Source of the DNA: Ciona intestinalis
Lineage: Eukaryota > Chordata > Ascidiacea > Phlebobranchia > Cionidae
NCBI RefSeq assembly: GCF_000224145.3
Contig: NC_020167.2
Location: forward strand, 4,970,991 to 5,034,990
DNA length: 64,000 nucleotides
Direction of reading: 5' to 3'
Positions 35,611-46,452 of the stretch are shown in pieces. The notes beneath the pieces are model-generated. The model was not told the DNA's origin. It ran no database searches and was given only the letters and a program-made list of their open reading frames with translations. Made by a program: the position numbers and the translations under genes. Each line of letters opens with the position of its first letter. Position 1 is the first letter of the stretch.

Positions 35611-37076
35611 CCGAGTCTGTCTCACACACTCTATACTATATTTGCTTGCCTATTATAGTTGAGTTATCCTTCGTGTAGTACACTGTGTATTGTCACACCT
35701 GTAGAACACTTTTTATTAGTTTTGCACATCTAAGCGTATGTAGTGGCAGTCGTACTTAGTGACAGTTGAAACATTTAAATTGTTGCAACACCTAAACACA
35801 TTTTTTACACGAAAACAGATTGACGTTAGCTGTTAAATGTCACCAACTTAACGTTGCCGGTTGGGGCATGGCCGACAAAGTTTCGATAACCGCTACGTTG
35901 CGCAAAAGAGCAACGGGAGCAAACACCGAGTGAGAAAACCGATCATACATTTCCCGGTTTAACCAGCTATCGAAAACGCGTCTTCTTTGAAAATGCTTCA
36001 TGAAAACTGACATGATGGGTAAAATTTTAAATAGATACCTTGAAGCAGATCGAAGAGTAATAAATGCAAGCTCATGAAGGCTACCGGTTTTTTAAAGCTC
36101 CAATATAATCGCACGCAGGAGTTTAACGTATAACTATAGGCACGGCTCCTACAGGTTATTCATCTAGGAGGTGGAATGTTGACCACTGTTGTTTTTCACT
36201 AACCTGCAAATCGTATCTTACGATCTTAGAAAATAAATATTATATTCACATAATATTAAAGATTTCAAATATTAGTTTTGTTCAAATATTATCTTGATGT
36301 AATGAACGTATTTTTTCCAACAGAATTGCTTGTTTGTCCCGGTACAATTTAATTGTCACGATATATCTTTACTGACGACAATACATCTTGAAATCTATGG
36401 CCCAGGAATGCAGCGACAACGAAAGTCAAATATACAAGTGCGTTTGCAGCAATTAGGCATTGGCAGGTGAAATGCGGGTAAGATGATAAAACTGTCGTAC
36501 GCCGCTCCTTAGGGGAGAGCAGCAGTGCATTCGTATATACACAGTATGAAAATGTGACCGGGTTCTTTTAGAACACGAAAAGAAAAGCTAACACTTGGAA
36601 CGAAGGGGAACAACAAAACGTCACAGCGGTTAACACAAATTACGAACAAAACGCGACAGCAGAAGCAACCGAAACTCATGGTGTGCATGAAAATCACCCT
36701 GGCTGGATTAGAAAAATAACATTCTACAAAAAAAAGGGTAATAATCGTTAAGTGGCGGCGGGGGTCGGAGATCAGAACAGCTTGTTTTAAATAGCCACCC
36801 CTTGTCTGCCTTCTCCGTCCTTAAATCGCTTTGCTCCAGCAATGGACTCATGAGCAACCACATCTAGTGCGTGGTTCATCTCGTAATCAAGCGATTCCTG
36901 CAAAAATAACAGCGTTTTTGTATCGGGAGACTAAGATTTTGTGTGTGTGCTAATTAAAGTCGTGATTTCCGCATTGCGCCCACGAGAGTTTGAAACAATT
37001 CAGCAGTAACTCGTGTTTTGGCCCGAACCCGCCCAGCTGCTTTGCATATTTTGTAAGATATAGTAGGGTGGGGGAA
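35611..37076. repeat. Long direct duplication, copy B
   Basis: 1466 bp matching 34090-35560. This copy is contiguous with the rest of the enoyl-CoA hydratase-like gene, so I use its exon (36787-36897) in that model. Confidence 0.9.
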
Positions 37077-40000
37077 GATGATACACCTTTTCGGTCCATT
37101 TTCTTGTCCTATTTGGTAGTAAACAAAGAACATTCAAAAAAATATAAAACTATAACCTCACGACTCTCATAGACCGTTGTTAATTGTTTAAAACAAGATC
37201 TAGATATTTAGATATTATGTGCTATAGGTGTCCCATCTTCCCCCACCCTACTATATATTTCACAGCTCAAAGCGCAGTTTATAATGCACACGAAAAACAG
37301 ATATATTGTAAGTGCCCTTTTCGGTAATTCAGTTCACCGAAAACTATATTACTAAGATATAAGTATAGACAGAATGGTATGCATTCTGTGAAGTACACTT
37401 AAGGTATACCTTTTTCGAAGTAGAGTTGAACATAGCGTTATAAGCAGAATCTCTGTCCGCACGTAAACTCATCTGTGGATGGTGAGATATCTCTTTCGCG
37501 AGCTCGACAGCGAACGACAGCGCTGCAAAACAAGTCAAGCTGCTTGTCAATCATCAGTTTGTTTTGCCAAGCAGACTAGCTAAGACCAGTTTCCTCTTGT
37601 CTTCCTGCCATATTGCGCAAGCTCGGCATGAGTACGAAAACACATTGTCTACAATGTTGTGATTTATTCAGATAAGAATAAAGCGCCTTGCAGCGTGATA
37701 GATGCTTGGTGTGGATTTCCACTCGCTTCAATAATAACCAATGCAAAATTCAATCATTGGAAATCCATTACAACCACGGAAAACATTGATTGACTTGCCA
37801 AGCTCCCGTAATCAATAAATCAAACTAGATTATAAATAATTACCTTCGCCATCCTTTACCACTCTATTTGCAAGTCCAATCCTGATTGCTTCCTCAGAAT
37901 CAATAGCCCTCCCTGTCAAAATGAGGTCTAATGCATTTGAGAGACCAACCAAAGCAGGGAGACGAACCTGCAAACGTTTGAGAAATTAACAACTTTTGTA
38001 TCAGAATTGCTACATCAGCGTTTTTTAGTTGGTTCTAGGAATACTAAAAGAAAAATTCCAAGTGTTTTCTTCACTATATAAACAGCATTGCACAATAGGC
38101 CTGTAAGAGTAATCTTTGCTCAGCACACAAGAACTGAAGTGGTAACTATTTTAAAAGCTTTATTTACCCCTGGGTAATTGGCATATAGGTTTAATAGGAG
38201 AATAGTCAACATAAAGGCACATTTCTATGCTTTTTTCTTTACATGACATAAAAGCCCCAAATTTTCTTTATCTTTTTGGATAGAAAGAAAAGGTGGTTAC
38301 TAATACTTGTTAGAAACATAGTACTGGTAAAAACGAAAAAAATACCAAGTGTAAAAAAAAGGCCATAGCTTCAATACTCTTTACATAACATAAAAAACAA
38401 AAGTTATTAGCTTTAAGTAAAAAAATGGCACCCAATATTTGTTAAAAACATGGTATCGGTATGGGCAAAAATTATAAAAAAGTCTTACAATAGTGTAGTT
38501 ACAAACATCAGAATAATTAAAACAACAAAAAAGGAAAATAGAAGCAAAACAATATTCGTTAAAACAGGGTAAAGGTAAAAACCTTAAAAAAGTTAAAACA
38601 AAAAACATCATAAACCGACCGTGCCCCCATCAACCAGAGGAACTCCGAATCTCCGATTGAAGACACCGACGATGGTGGATTCCTCGAAGACCCGGAGGTC
38701 GCAGAGAAGTGCAAGCTCTAACCCTCCAGCAACACCATAACCATTAACTGCTGCAATCACTGGCTTTTTGATGTGCAGTCTTGTAGGGCCCTAAAACAAG
38801 TTTAAAATGTGTGTTTGTAACAATGCAGTAACATAGAGAGTTTGGTTCATAAATCTTGTATGCTCAAATTTTACTCACAATTTATTTACAGCGTGTTAGG
38901 AAATAAAATGCCCAAAACAACATAATATAAGTATGATTAGGCAGTAAAGGGAACAAAATCAAAAAGTAAATATGACGACAAATTTGTTGCTGTTTCGCCA
39001 CATAACAGTATAAAGAACTTCCTTTGCATCAAATGGTTTGTTATACATAAGTAACAATTTAAACATCCTAAAACATTCTGCTGTGTTGATTGTAAGCTAA
39101 TATTCATTATGGACAATTATAAAACAAAACTGAATCTCTGAAACTCACTTATTTAAGTGATTTCTTGTTAATTTTCCAAAAATATAGCATAAAAATTGTG
39201 AAATCATGCAGTATGTTTGGTTTTATGTTTAAACTCAATAACTGAATGACAACTATCCAAGTAAAATAAAATAAATTAACTAACCACCAGTTTGAGCAAT
39301 TTTAAGGCAAAATAAGTAATACAAATACTAGGACAACAAACTAAATGAACCATTTAGAAAACCAATCCTGCATGCCACATACAGGGTTCACATACCTCAG
39401 TAAAACGTTGCTGGTTACTATACACAAACTTAGAGCCCTTAGCATTAAAATGGTGGTTAAAATAAAGCAGGGACCTGCCAAATGTGTATTGAATTAATCT
39501 TACCATTGCTCCGTGCACGTTATGCAAATGATTCATCGTTTCTTCATCGATACCTGACTCAGAGTGGGCAAGTTCTTTTAAGTCATAACCGGCACAAAAA
39601 TGATCACCTATAATTTTAGGTTAGTACACGTTATTTTACTAATGTTTGAACCAGGCATGTGGTAATGCTTGGAAATTTACATCAAGAGTATACTGCTGAC
39701 AAAAATATTGGTGCATTAAAGTATTTCTGTCAGTAGAGCAGATTTTAGGCATTAATATATATATATATATACTTAACTATAAAAAATTCCTTAGCATTTT
39801 TTAGTAAAAATAAAAAACATGTACTACTGAATCGCTTCCTTAAGCAATGATAGTGAAATAGTTCATAATAATAATAACTCACCTTTTCCATGTAAAACTG
39901 CAACGTTACTTGAATTATCTTGTTCGAATGCAAGGAAAGCAACTGTGAGCTGACGTGCCATGTCTCTGTTGACTGCATTCCGTGAGCCAGGTCGATTCAA

Positions 40001-40575
40001 ACCAATTAAGGTAACTTTGTCACGTTTATCAATTGTTATTGGATCCACAGCTGGTTCTGTTTAGAAACATCAAATTAAATACGTTCGCATTCTGATGTTT
40101 ATTTTACAAGATGTGTATTTTGTTTCTATAAGAAGACCTAATAATAATTCAACATAAATGTTATTTTTGTCTTCTTGGTGTACTGACAGTTTTTTCCAAT
40201 TAAATCTAAAAATGTTTTTTAACTCTAACCGTGTTTTAACAACTGTTGTTTTGTCGCCATATGCTGTCTCTTCGTTTCAAATATTTCTAATCTTTGCTAA
40301 GTTAAACGAAGAGACAAATAAAGTTATTATTATCATACAGCATTGTTACGTCTGCCTGTGTTTTAAAAAAATCAAGAAATTTAAACCATATACAAAGAGC
40401 CTACACTAATAATGGTCTTATATTACAAATACAGCACAGAATTACACAAAACTTAGATCTTATATTTACCTGACTGAGGGTCAAGCGTCAATTTTCGATT
40501 GCACACACACAATGCGTTTCCAATGGGTTGCAACTTAACAGTTTGATGCAATTTGTTTAAGCACTGACGATACAT
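36787..40575 (-). CDS. Enoyl-CoA hydratase/isomerase family (crotonase) protein, probably mitochondrial
   Basis: Seven exons: 40575-40470, 40056-39883, 39607-39504, 38790-38620, 37967-37844, 37522-37410 and 36897-36787. They sum to 903 nt, 300 residues. Residues 1-36 are basic and free of acidic residues ([16 protein letters not shown]), consistent with a mitochondrial presequence. The crotonase domain shows [31 protein letters not shown] (oxyanion-hole strand), [16 protein letters not shown] (first catalytic Glu of crotonases present) and [18 protein letters not shown]. The second catalytic Glu of classical hydratases, expected in FGQPEI, is replaced in FNRRFG. This suggests isomerase, hydrolase or another crotonase chemistry, as in many bacterial EchA-like proteins (inference). 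The donor after exon 4 (GTCGGT) is weak. A second copy of the last exon lies at 35271-35381. Confidence 0.9.
37059..37255 (-). mobile_element. MITE, reverse orientation, well preserved
   Basis: 197 bp with near-perfect terminal repeats, TATAGTAGGGTGGGGGAAGA at the left and TCTTCCCCCACCCTACTATA at the right. Its left 18 bp are also present before the gap at 35561. It lies in the last intron of the enoyl-CoA hydratase-like gene. Confidence 0.93.
40145..40345 (+). mobile_element. Unclassified retroposon-like repeat ending in (ATT)n
   Basis: AACAACTGTTGTTTTGTC through GAAGAGACAAATAAAGTTAT to ATTATTATCA. A second copy lies at 51430-51555. The oriented 3' end with a short A/T repeat suggests retroposition. 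It lies in intron 1 of the enoyl-CoA hydratase-like gene. Confidence 0.45.
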
Positions 40576-42135
40576 TATGATTGTTAATGCAACACTGTAC
40601 AACTACTGCAACAGAATACTAGATCAGCTTCAACCTAAATCATTTGCGAAAGTGAATACGCAGTAATTTTCAATTTTTCATAGTAAAAGACAGGAAACTG
40701 CGCTTTTGTATTAAGTCTTAACTGTTTTAGCACCGGGTATACAAACTAAATTAACAACAAAACGAATACACAGTTTTTCTCACTAGCACTGTTCTGAAAC
40801 CGAAACAACAAATTAGGGAAAGAAATGTAAGTGCCCTATGCTCAAAATATACATTACATCAGCTACCACACGAACGCCGCATGCGTAATCTCTACAAGCA
40901 AGCGAGCGAGCGAGTGAGCTAAGGCGCAACAAGTAAACCGCGCCGATGTGCGAAGTGTAGACGTGACTCATACCAGATAGACAGGGAAGTATTAACCAAG
41001 GGGTTTTCCCGAATCGCAATTAAAAGAAACACAACCTGCTGTTTGTAGCTACAGGAAACTGAAAACACGAACTGCAGGTTTGGTGTGATAAGTAGACAAC
41101 TACGTTGCACTTTTGTTCGCTGAGATGTTCACCACGTTAAATGTAAATGAATAATGAATGACACCGGTAGTTGTTTAGCCTCGTGCAATGAGACTATCAG
41201 TCTAAACACGGTGACCCAAGGCCTACTAGAGCTATTTCTAGAAGCGATTGCACCACTGAGCTACGGCGCGAGGTGCGTGTAGTTTTAAATGACCTGCTAT
41301 TTCATTGTATTCTGATGGTTTGTTTATGTTATTATAAGAACGCGCGTAAAGGTATTTTGCTTTGAATTACCCAATTTCGCCGTAGAAAACTTAAGCCTGT
41401 GTTTCTTTTACTTTGTCAAGTAATATTACCACATTTTAAATTGCGCATTTCCCAACCATGCTGCAACAAGCACATACGGTACTTTAAAAGTACACAAACC
41501 GTCGCGATTGCAGCTTAATTAGTTCCGAACTGACACTAACCAGTGACCTCGCATTTCCAGTTCATTTAATCAATCATACAACAGTAATAATACGTCCCCA
41601 ACGCTGCGGTACAAAGTTGATAATTCATTGAAACTGGGATGATTTGAAACACATACAAAACAGAAAAAAAAACGGCAACACACAACCCAAATTAAGACGA
41701 CTCATTGGCTAACACAACAAAAAACAAGAAAATGACAAGAAAATCAAACACTGCAATACATCGAACGTTATACGCGTTTTTCGATCATGGCTTATCGAGA
41801 TAAATGTCATGGCTTTTGAATGTCTACATCTACAATACCAAACAAATACTATAGTAGCCTATACACAAAAATCTCAAGACAACTAAAAACATTAGCTTAA
41901 AAAAGATGGCATTGACTAACACAGTAGCGCAATGAAAGGACGGGAAAAACACGAGATTTAGGCTAAGCGTGTTAAAAACATTTTCTAATTAGTTAGTGCA
42001 ATCATTTCAAGCTAAACACAACACACTGTAATTGGTGCTCTTAAATAATAAATGGGTTGACTACAAATGGCTTAATACATAGATCTTTACATTTTCTACA
42101 ACACATAATGATAATGAGTGAAGTTTAGGTCCAGC
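40576..42135. other. Intergenic region
   Basis: It lies between the start of the enoyl-CoA hydratase-like gene and the 3' end of the SAXO-like gene. It holds a GAGC-rich microsatellite near 40900-40917 and a tRNA-derived SINE at 41130-41279. Nothing else was recognised. Confidence 0.55.
41130..41279 (-). mobile_element. tRNA-derived SINE
   Basis: On the minus strand the head CGCGCCGTAGCTCAGTGGTG has a good box A (TAGCTCAGTGG), followed by a weak box B (GGGTCACCGTG) and a tail ending ATTCATTATTCATTTACATT. The acceptor and T stems do not fold, so it is not a functional tRNA gene. Confidence 0.6.
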
Positions 42136-44635
42136 TTAGTCGTAGCCGCTGTGGCAACCCTTGATGTACTTGCCCATGGTTCCTATGGGAATAGAACTTC
42201 TTTGCAAGCGGCCAGGATCGACGTTGAACTTTGTGACTCTTTTTGGAGTGTAATGTGAGTCGTGAGTTGTGGAGAAGAAGCGTTGGTCCCCATGTGGTGG
42301 CATGAAATGGGTCTCGCGTAGATTCTCTAGCGCTACCCTGTGAGGGTGTTGTCGAGCCATGTCATGTGACGGAAAATCGCTCCAGGTAGTTGGTGCGACC
42401 TTCTCGTCTCCTGGGCGACAAATAAAAAATGCGAGCATGAGAACAACAGTAAAAGTTTTCGAACCAAACTGAACTAAGAACAAGCAATGTTTGATCGCCA
42501 ACTCATTGTATTGTCTGTGAAGTGCTACGGTCACGCTTTTTATCCAAAACGTTATTTTTTCTACTTTATCAATAAGCGTGTTTAAACAACTGTTATTTTA
42601 CCGTTACTAACCGTCTTTCAGCTTTTATAAACTCTCCGGTTCTTCGTTACCGTGAAGAAAGAGACGAAATAAACTTCTGCTTACCGTAATATTTTAGTGG
42701 GACATTGCTTTTGGGGTGCGAGTCCACTCTATTATATTCAACGCTCACTGGATGAAATGTCGAGTCACAAGTTGTTTCGTAGAAGCTCGATTCCAGCTCT
42801 TTTTCACCGAGTTGTACTTTGCTTACTGTACGTAACTGAGAACCGTTCACCCGGTGAACTGACGCTTTCTTTAAATCCAACTATATATACAAACAATTTT
42901 CTATTTCATAACAAATAAACAAATCCTTGCTACTTGTATTCAAAAGAAAAATTAACAAACAAAACCGGCTGGGGAAAAGCAAAGGTATTTTTTTTGGATA
43001 GCCTTGGTGTTGGGTGATTTGTATGGAACACCATGGCCTACTCAACACATTGAGTAGGCCATGGGAACACTTAGTAATAATTTACCGGTTTATGATGCGA
43101 TCTTGCAACCGTTGAGTTAACTCTCTTGTGGGATCTAAATGGATCCATGTCTCCCTCTGGAATGTCACTCGCATTTCGATCACGATCTCGTTTTACGACT
43201 GCGCCTTTATTAAAATGACAATAAACTGTTCTACTTTCGTAGATATGGTAGGGTGTAAACAAAGCACGTTCAAAGAATTGTAAAACCGTATCCCCACGAC
43301 TGACATAGACCACTGTTAATTGTTTAAAACACAATCAGAATATTTGGATACTCTGTGCTAAAATACTCCCATATTCCCCCACCCTATATGAACATATATT
43401 TTCCCATAACACACATTCACACTGTCTACTGTGAAAACAGGCCAAAGAATGCCTTACTTACTGAACACGTTGTTTATCGGTTGGTAGCATTCTGCTTGTG
43501 TGCTTAGGTACTTGTCGAACCGACCGTGTCCATCCGTCATCTTGTAGTTTGTGGCATGCAACTTGGAATAAGACTCCATGCGATCTTGTGGAGAATAACC
43601 TTGGAAACTCGGTTGGTAGGATTGGCGCATGGTGGTCGTACTTTCAGTAACTTTTTCTTTATCTCCCTCAGGGATTGAAGAAGATGTGTGCTGACAAAAA
43701 AAACAATACTTATAAAATGACCCAAATTTTCTGTAAAATACAGAACGCTGAAAGGTAGAAGTGCATTTAAACACTGGAAGAAAGATGACGTCAAATGGAC
43801 TTCTTTATATTTACTATAAGATTACTACCGTTTTTTATTAAGTCATATTTCTTTACCTTGGGTACAGATTTTGCAGTGTTAACCCATAATCCCTGGAAAG
43901 TAGAGTCGTGAGTTGTACTGAACCTGCTCTGTGCATCACCTGTGATTGTTTTACAACCCCAATGCTGTGACGGTGCTCGCCTCGGTTGATGTTTGCTGAT
44001 GTCGTGACTCAAAAAACTTCCTCTGAGAAAAGAATTTTAAAACGTTTTCATTCAACATAAAAGGCCACAAATTGAAATCTAAGTATAAATGCACGGCAGG
44101 GATTTATTATTAGCACTCTACGATTAAAATTTTGTTGAGGATCAGCATACCTGTAGTTTGATATCGGTTCATCAGCCTTTTCTTTGTCTCCCTGCGGAAA
44201 TGTGCTTTTCATCCATCGACTGCCTAAGTTAGGTAGAGTCGACTGGCTTCCGATCGGATTTGGTTTATAATATCTCTCGTGCGTTGTACTGAACGTATCG
44301 ATTCGTTTATCGGAGTCAAGCTTGAAGTTTGTTTTGTAGAGAGACGAATACTTGTCTCTTGGATCGTCGTGGGTTGACGTTTTAGCAGGAAATGCCTGGC
44401 ATGTTTCCGAAATTTTGGTGTTTATTTTCGCAACGTCTCTGTGCATAAATTCCGACGGTCTTGGCGGCAGTGCAGCCCCTGGTTTGAGGTTCGAAATGGG
44501 AGGTACATAGTCCTTATGAAAAGTGCTTTTCAAAGAAGCTGGTATGAAGCGTTCGTCGTGTGAAATCTTGTAATGGGAAGACGCTAGAAACTCCTGACCA
44601 TGTAGCGGTGCCGGTATGCAGTTGACGGCTGTCAT
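42136..44635 (-). CDS. Axonemal microtubule-associated protein, SAXO-like (PPP1R32/TEX45 type)
   Basis: Six exons: 44635-44151, 44022-43857, 43690-43462, 43204-43086, 42880-42685 and 42410-42136. They sum to 1470 nt, 489 residues. The protein has two interleaved short motifs. One is [ST]xTHDSxYxP (KISHDERFIP, TTHERYYKP, TTHDSTFQG, TTCDSTFHP, TTHDSHYTP). The other is SSIPxGDKEK (STFPQGDKEK, SSIPEGDKEK, SDIPEGDMDP, SSIPIGT). This arrangement, with no globular domain and high Ser/Thr/His/Pro, matches the SAXO4/SAXO5 type of cilium and sperm-tail proteins, which bind inside doublet microtubules. The exact orthologue is uncertain. An acceptor at 44675 suggests a 5'UTR intron or trans-splice site 39 nt before the ATG. 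It is head to head with EIPR1. Confidence 0.78.
43031..43064. repeat. Perfect 15-bp palindromic hairpin, 4-nt loop
   Basis: CCATGGCCTACTCAA (43031-43045) and TTGAGTAGGCCATGG (43050-43064) pair perfectly around CACA, within a SAXO-like intron. It is flanked by AACAC/GGAACAC words. Confidence 0.9.
43243..43387 (-). mobile_element. MITE, 5' portion deleted
   Basis: TATGGTAGGGTG is joined directly to the AAACAAAGCACGTTC block, so about 50 bp are missing. The right end (TTCCCCCACCCTATA) is normal. It lies in a SAXO-like intron. Confidence 0.75.
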
Positions 44636-45044
44636 TTCATTTACACGACCAAACCCTACGCCTATACAACCAAACTGAAATAAAACGTGGGCTCGGCGTC
44701 TCAATAACTAATATCTGCTGCGTAACCGAATATACGCGATAATCTTTTGAAATTATTAAGTAAGTACTGTAATATACAAGACAGATATTTTCACTGTATT
44801 AAATCTTTGTAAAGCGATGGCACTCGAGTAAATAATTAACTAGATCTGCCTGTGTAATTGGTGTGAAATTGGCGGCTTTGATAGTTGCTATGGTTACACA
44901 CTTGATCACTAGCGCCATCTTCTGTGCATAAATTTGCAACGACCCCCAAATGTGAGTTTGACCCAAATAATTAAAACAACCTTTGATATTTTTAGTTGGC
45001 AGGGTTAGAATTTGTTGCACTGGGTATAAACTAAACAAACTGCT
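44636..45044. promoter_or_regulatory. Bidirectional intergenic region, SAXO-like gene / EIPR1
   Basis: 409 bp between two start codons on opposite strands, including the SAXO-like 5'UTR exon (44636-44674). No clear TATA box was seen. Shared promoter function is inferred from spacing only. Confidence 0.45.
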
Positions 45045-46190
45045 ATGGACGTTGAAGATGCACCTCTTATTTATGGATTGGAGTTGCCTGCGCGATGCAT
45101 GTGTTCGCAGTCAGCTGAGTGTAATGTAACTCGTTTTATTGTTGGTACACAATCGTTAAAACAGGAGAACCAAATTCATCTTGTAGAGTTCGATGATGAG
45201 AATAATCAACTGGAAAAAACTGTGTTTGCTCATAGCAGTGGGGAGATATGGCATATCTCATCTAGTTTTAATAATCCGCTTCTTTTTTCTACTTGCTATA
45301 GCAATTACAAAGATGGTGAACTGGTTACTGGTTGCAAAATATATAGGATGGTTTCAGATGCAAAGCAAGAAACTTCAGAACATGATGAATTTGATTCTGG
45401 GGCAGAAAGTTTTGAGTCTATTGATGAAGTTTGTACAGTTACATCGTCTGAAATCAATCACATCTCTTCATTGCAGTGGAAACCTGTGGAGGATGATCAT
45501 CAAGTGATCATTCTTGGTGACGGAAAGCTTCATCTTTTTGATCTTGAAGAGGAAAAACCGAACTCATTATTCTCATTCATGCTCCCTGAGAAAAAAGGTC
45601 ATCCTCTAGTTGCCACTTGTGGGAAGTGGAATCCACATCATGGAGCAAAACAGTTCGCAGTTGCTGCTGGGCAAAATATAACTTCATTTGACATGAGGTC
45701 TAAAACACCTGCCTTTCAACTTGACAACTGCCATGGTCAAATGATAAGAGACCTTGATTTTAATCCCAACAAGCAGTACCACTTAGCAACATGTGGGGAT
45801 GATTGTCTTGTAAAGTTCTGGGACACAAGAGAGCCAAGTGCTCCCATCTCTGTTTTAGAAGACGATCATTCCCACTGGGTGTGGGGGGTACGTTTTAACC
45901 CGTTTCATGACCAGCTTGTGCTCAGCTGCGGCAGCGACAGTCGTGTCGTTCTGCATAACAAAGCTTCGATATCCTCCGAGCCATTTGGCCACCTAGTGGA
46001 AGATGAAGAGGATGAAGAAACGGAAAAAAGAAAAGATGGATTGATTGCTGTTTATGAAGAGCATGAGGATAGTGTATATGCTGTTGAATGGAGTGCTGCA
46101 GATCCGTGGTCATTTGCTTCATTAAGTTATGATGGAAGAATTGTTATTAATAAAGTTCCAAAGAATGTAAAGTTTGAAATTCTCCTCTAA
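45045..46190 (+). CDS. EIPR1: EARP and GARP complex-interacting protein 1 (WD40 protein)
   Basis: A single uninterrupted ORF of 381 residues that aligns end to end with human EIPR1/TSSC1. Shared landmarks are APLIYGLE near the start, RFIVGTQSLKQENQIH, GEIWHIS, HGQMIRDLDFNPNKQYHLAT, GDDCLVKFWDTR, HSHWVWGVRFN, SDSRV, SSEPFGHLV, YEEHEDSVYAVEWSAADPW and a C-terminal FEILL. The WD40 repeats form a propeller that in vertebrates binds the GARP and EARP tethering complexes and helps endosome-to-Golgi retrieval, recycling and dense-core vesicle biogenesis. It has no introns, unlike the human gene and every neighbour here, which suggests intron loss or replacement by a retrocopy. An AATAAATA lies at 46241, and AAGAB starts 262 bp after the stop on the same strand. 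Confidence 0.97.
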   Translation: MDVEDAPLIYGLELPARCMCSQSAECNVTRFIVGTQSLKQENQIHLVEFDDENNQLEKTVFAHSSGEIWHISSSFNNPLLFSTCYSNYKDGELVTGCKIYRMVSDAKQETSEHDEFDSGAESFESIDEVCTVTSSEINHISSLQWKPVEDDHQVIILGDGKLHLFDLEEEKPNSLFSFMLPEKKGHPLVATCGKWNPHHGAKQFAVAAGQNITSFDMRSKTPAFQLDNCHGQMIRDLDFNPNKQYHLATCGDDCLVKFWDTREPSAPISVLEDDHSHWVWGVRFNPFHDQLVLSCGSDSRVVLHNKASISSEPFGHLVEDEEDEETEKRKDGLIAVYEEHEDSVYAVEWSAADPWSFASLSYDGRIVINKVPKNVKFEILL

Positions 46191-46452
46191 TATGCTGACA
46201 CCGTCAACCTTTTTTTAAATTTATTTGTTGAGGTTTTTATTAATAAATATCTTTCATTCCAAAACGAGAAACTGTGCAATCAAAAATATTGTAATTTACT
46301 CTTGATAGTAAACATCATAGACTATGTTCGTAACCGTAATGTTTGTTACTATATTATATATATAAATGTGTTTTAAATGTAGGTAACCATTTTATAGGCA
46401 TTTACCAAGTTATAATCGTAATTTGTCACTTGGTTAAATTCAAGGCAATAAA

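Noticed and set aside
34090-37076. True tandem gene duplication of the enoyl-CoA hydratase-like gene end
   Set aside because: Near-identity, the fixed 50-N gap and the break inside a MITE fit an allelic assembly artefact better.
41196-41279. tRNA-like sequence on the minus strand
   Set aside because: Box A is good, but acceptor and T stems do not pair and the tail is SINE-like, so it is called a SINE and not a tRNA gene.
42136-42534. Separate small protein starting at 42534 (MTVALHRQYNELAIKHCLFL)
   Set aside because: The upstream part is intron read-through; the real exon begins at 42410 after a CAG acceptor and continues the SAXO-like frame.
45193-45507. Second plus-strand ORF overlapping EIPR1
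   Set aside because: It is an out-of-frame shadow of the EIPR1 coding sequence.
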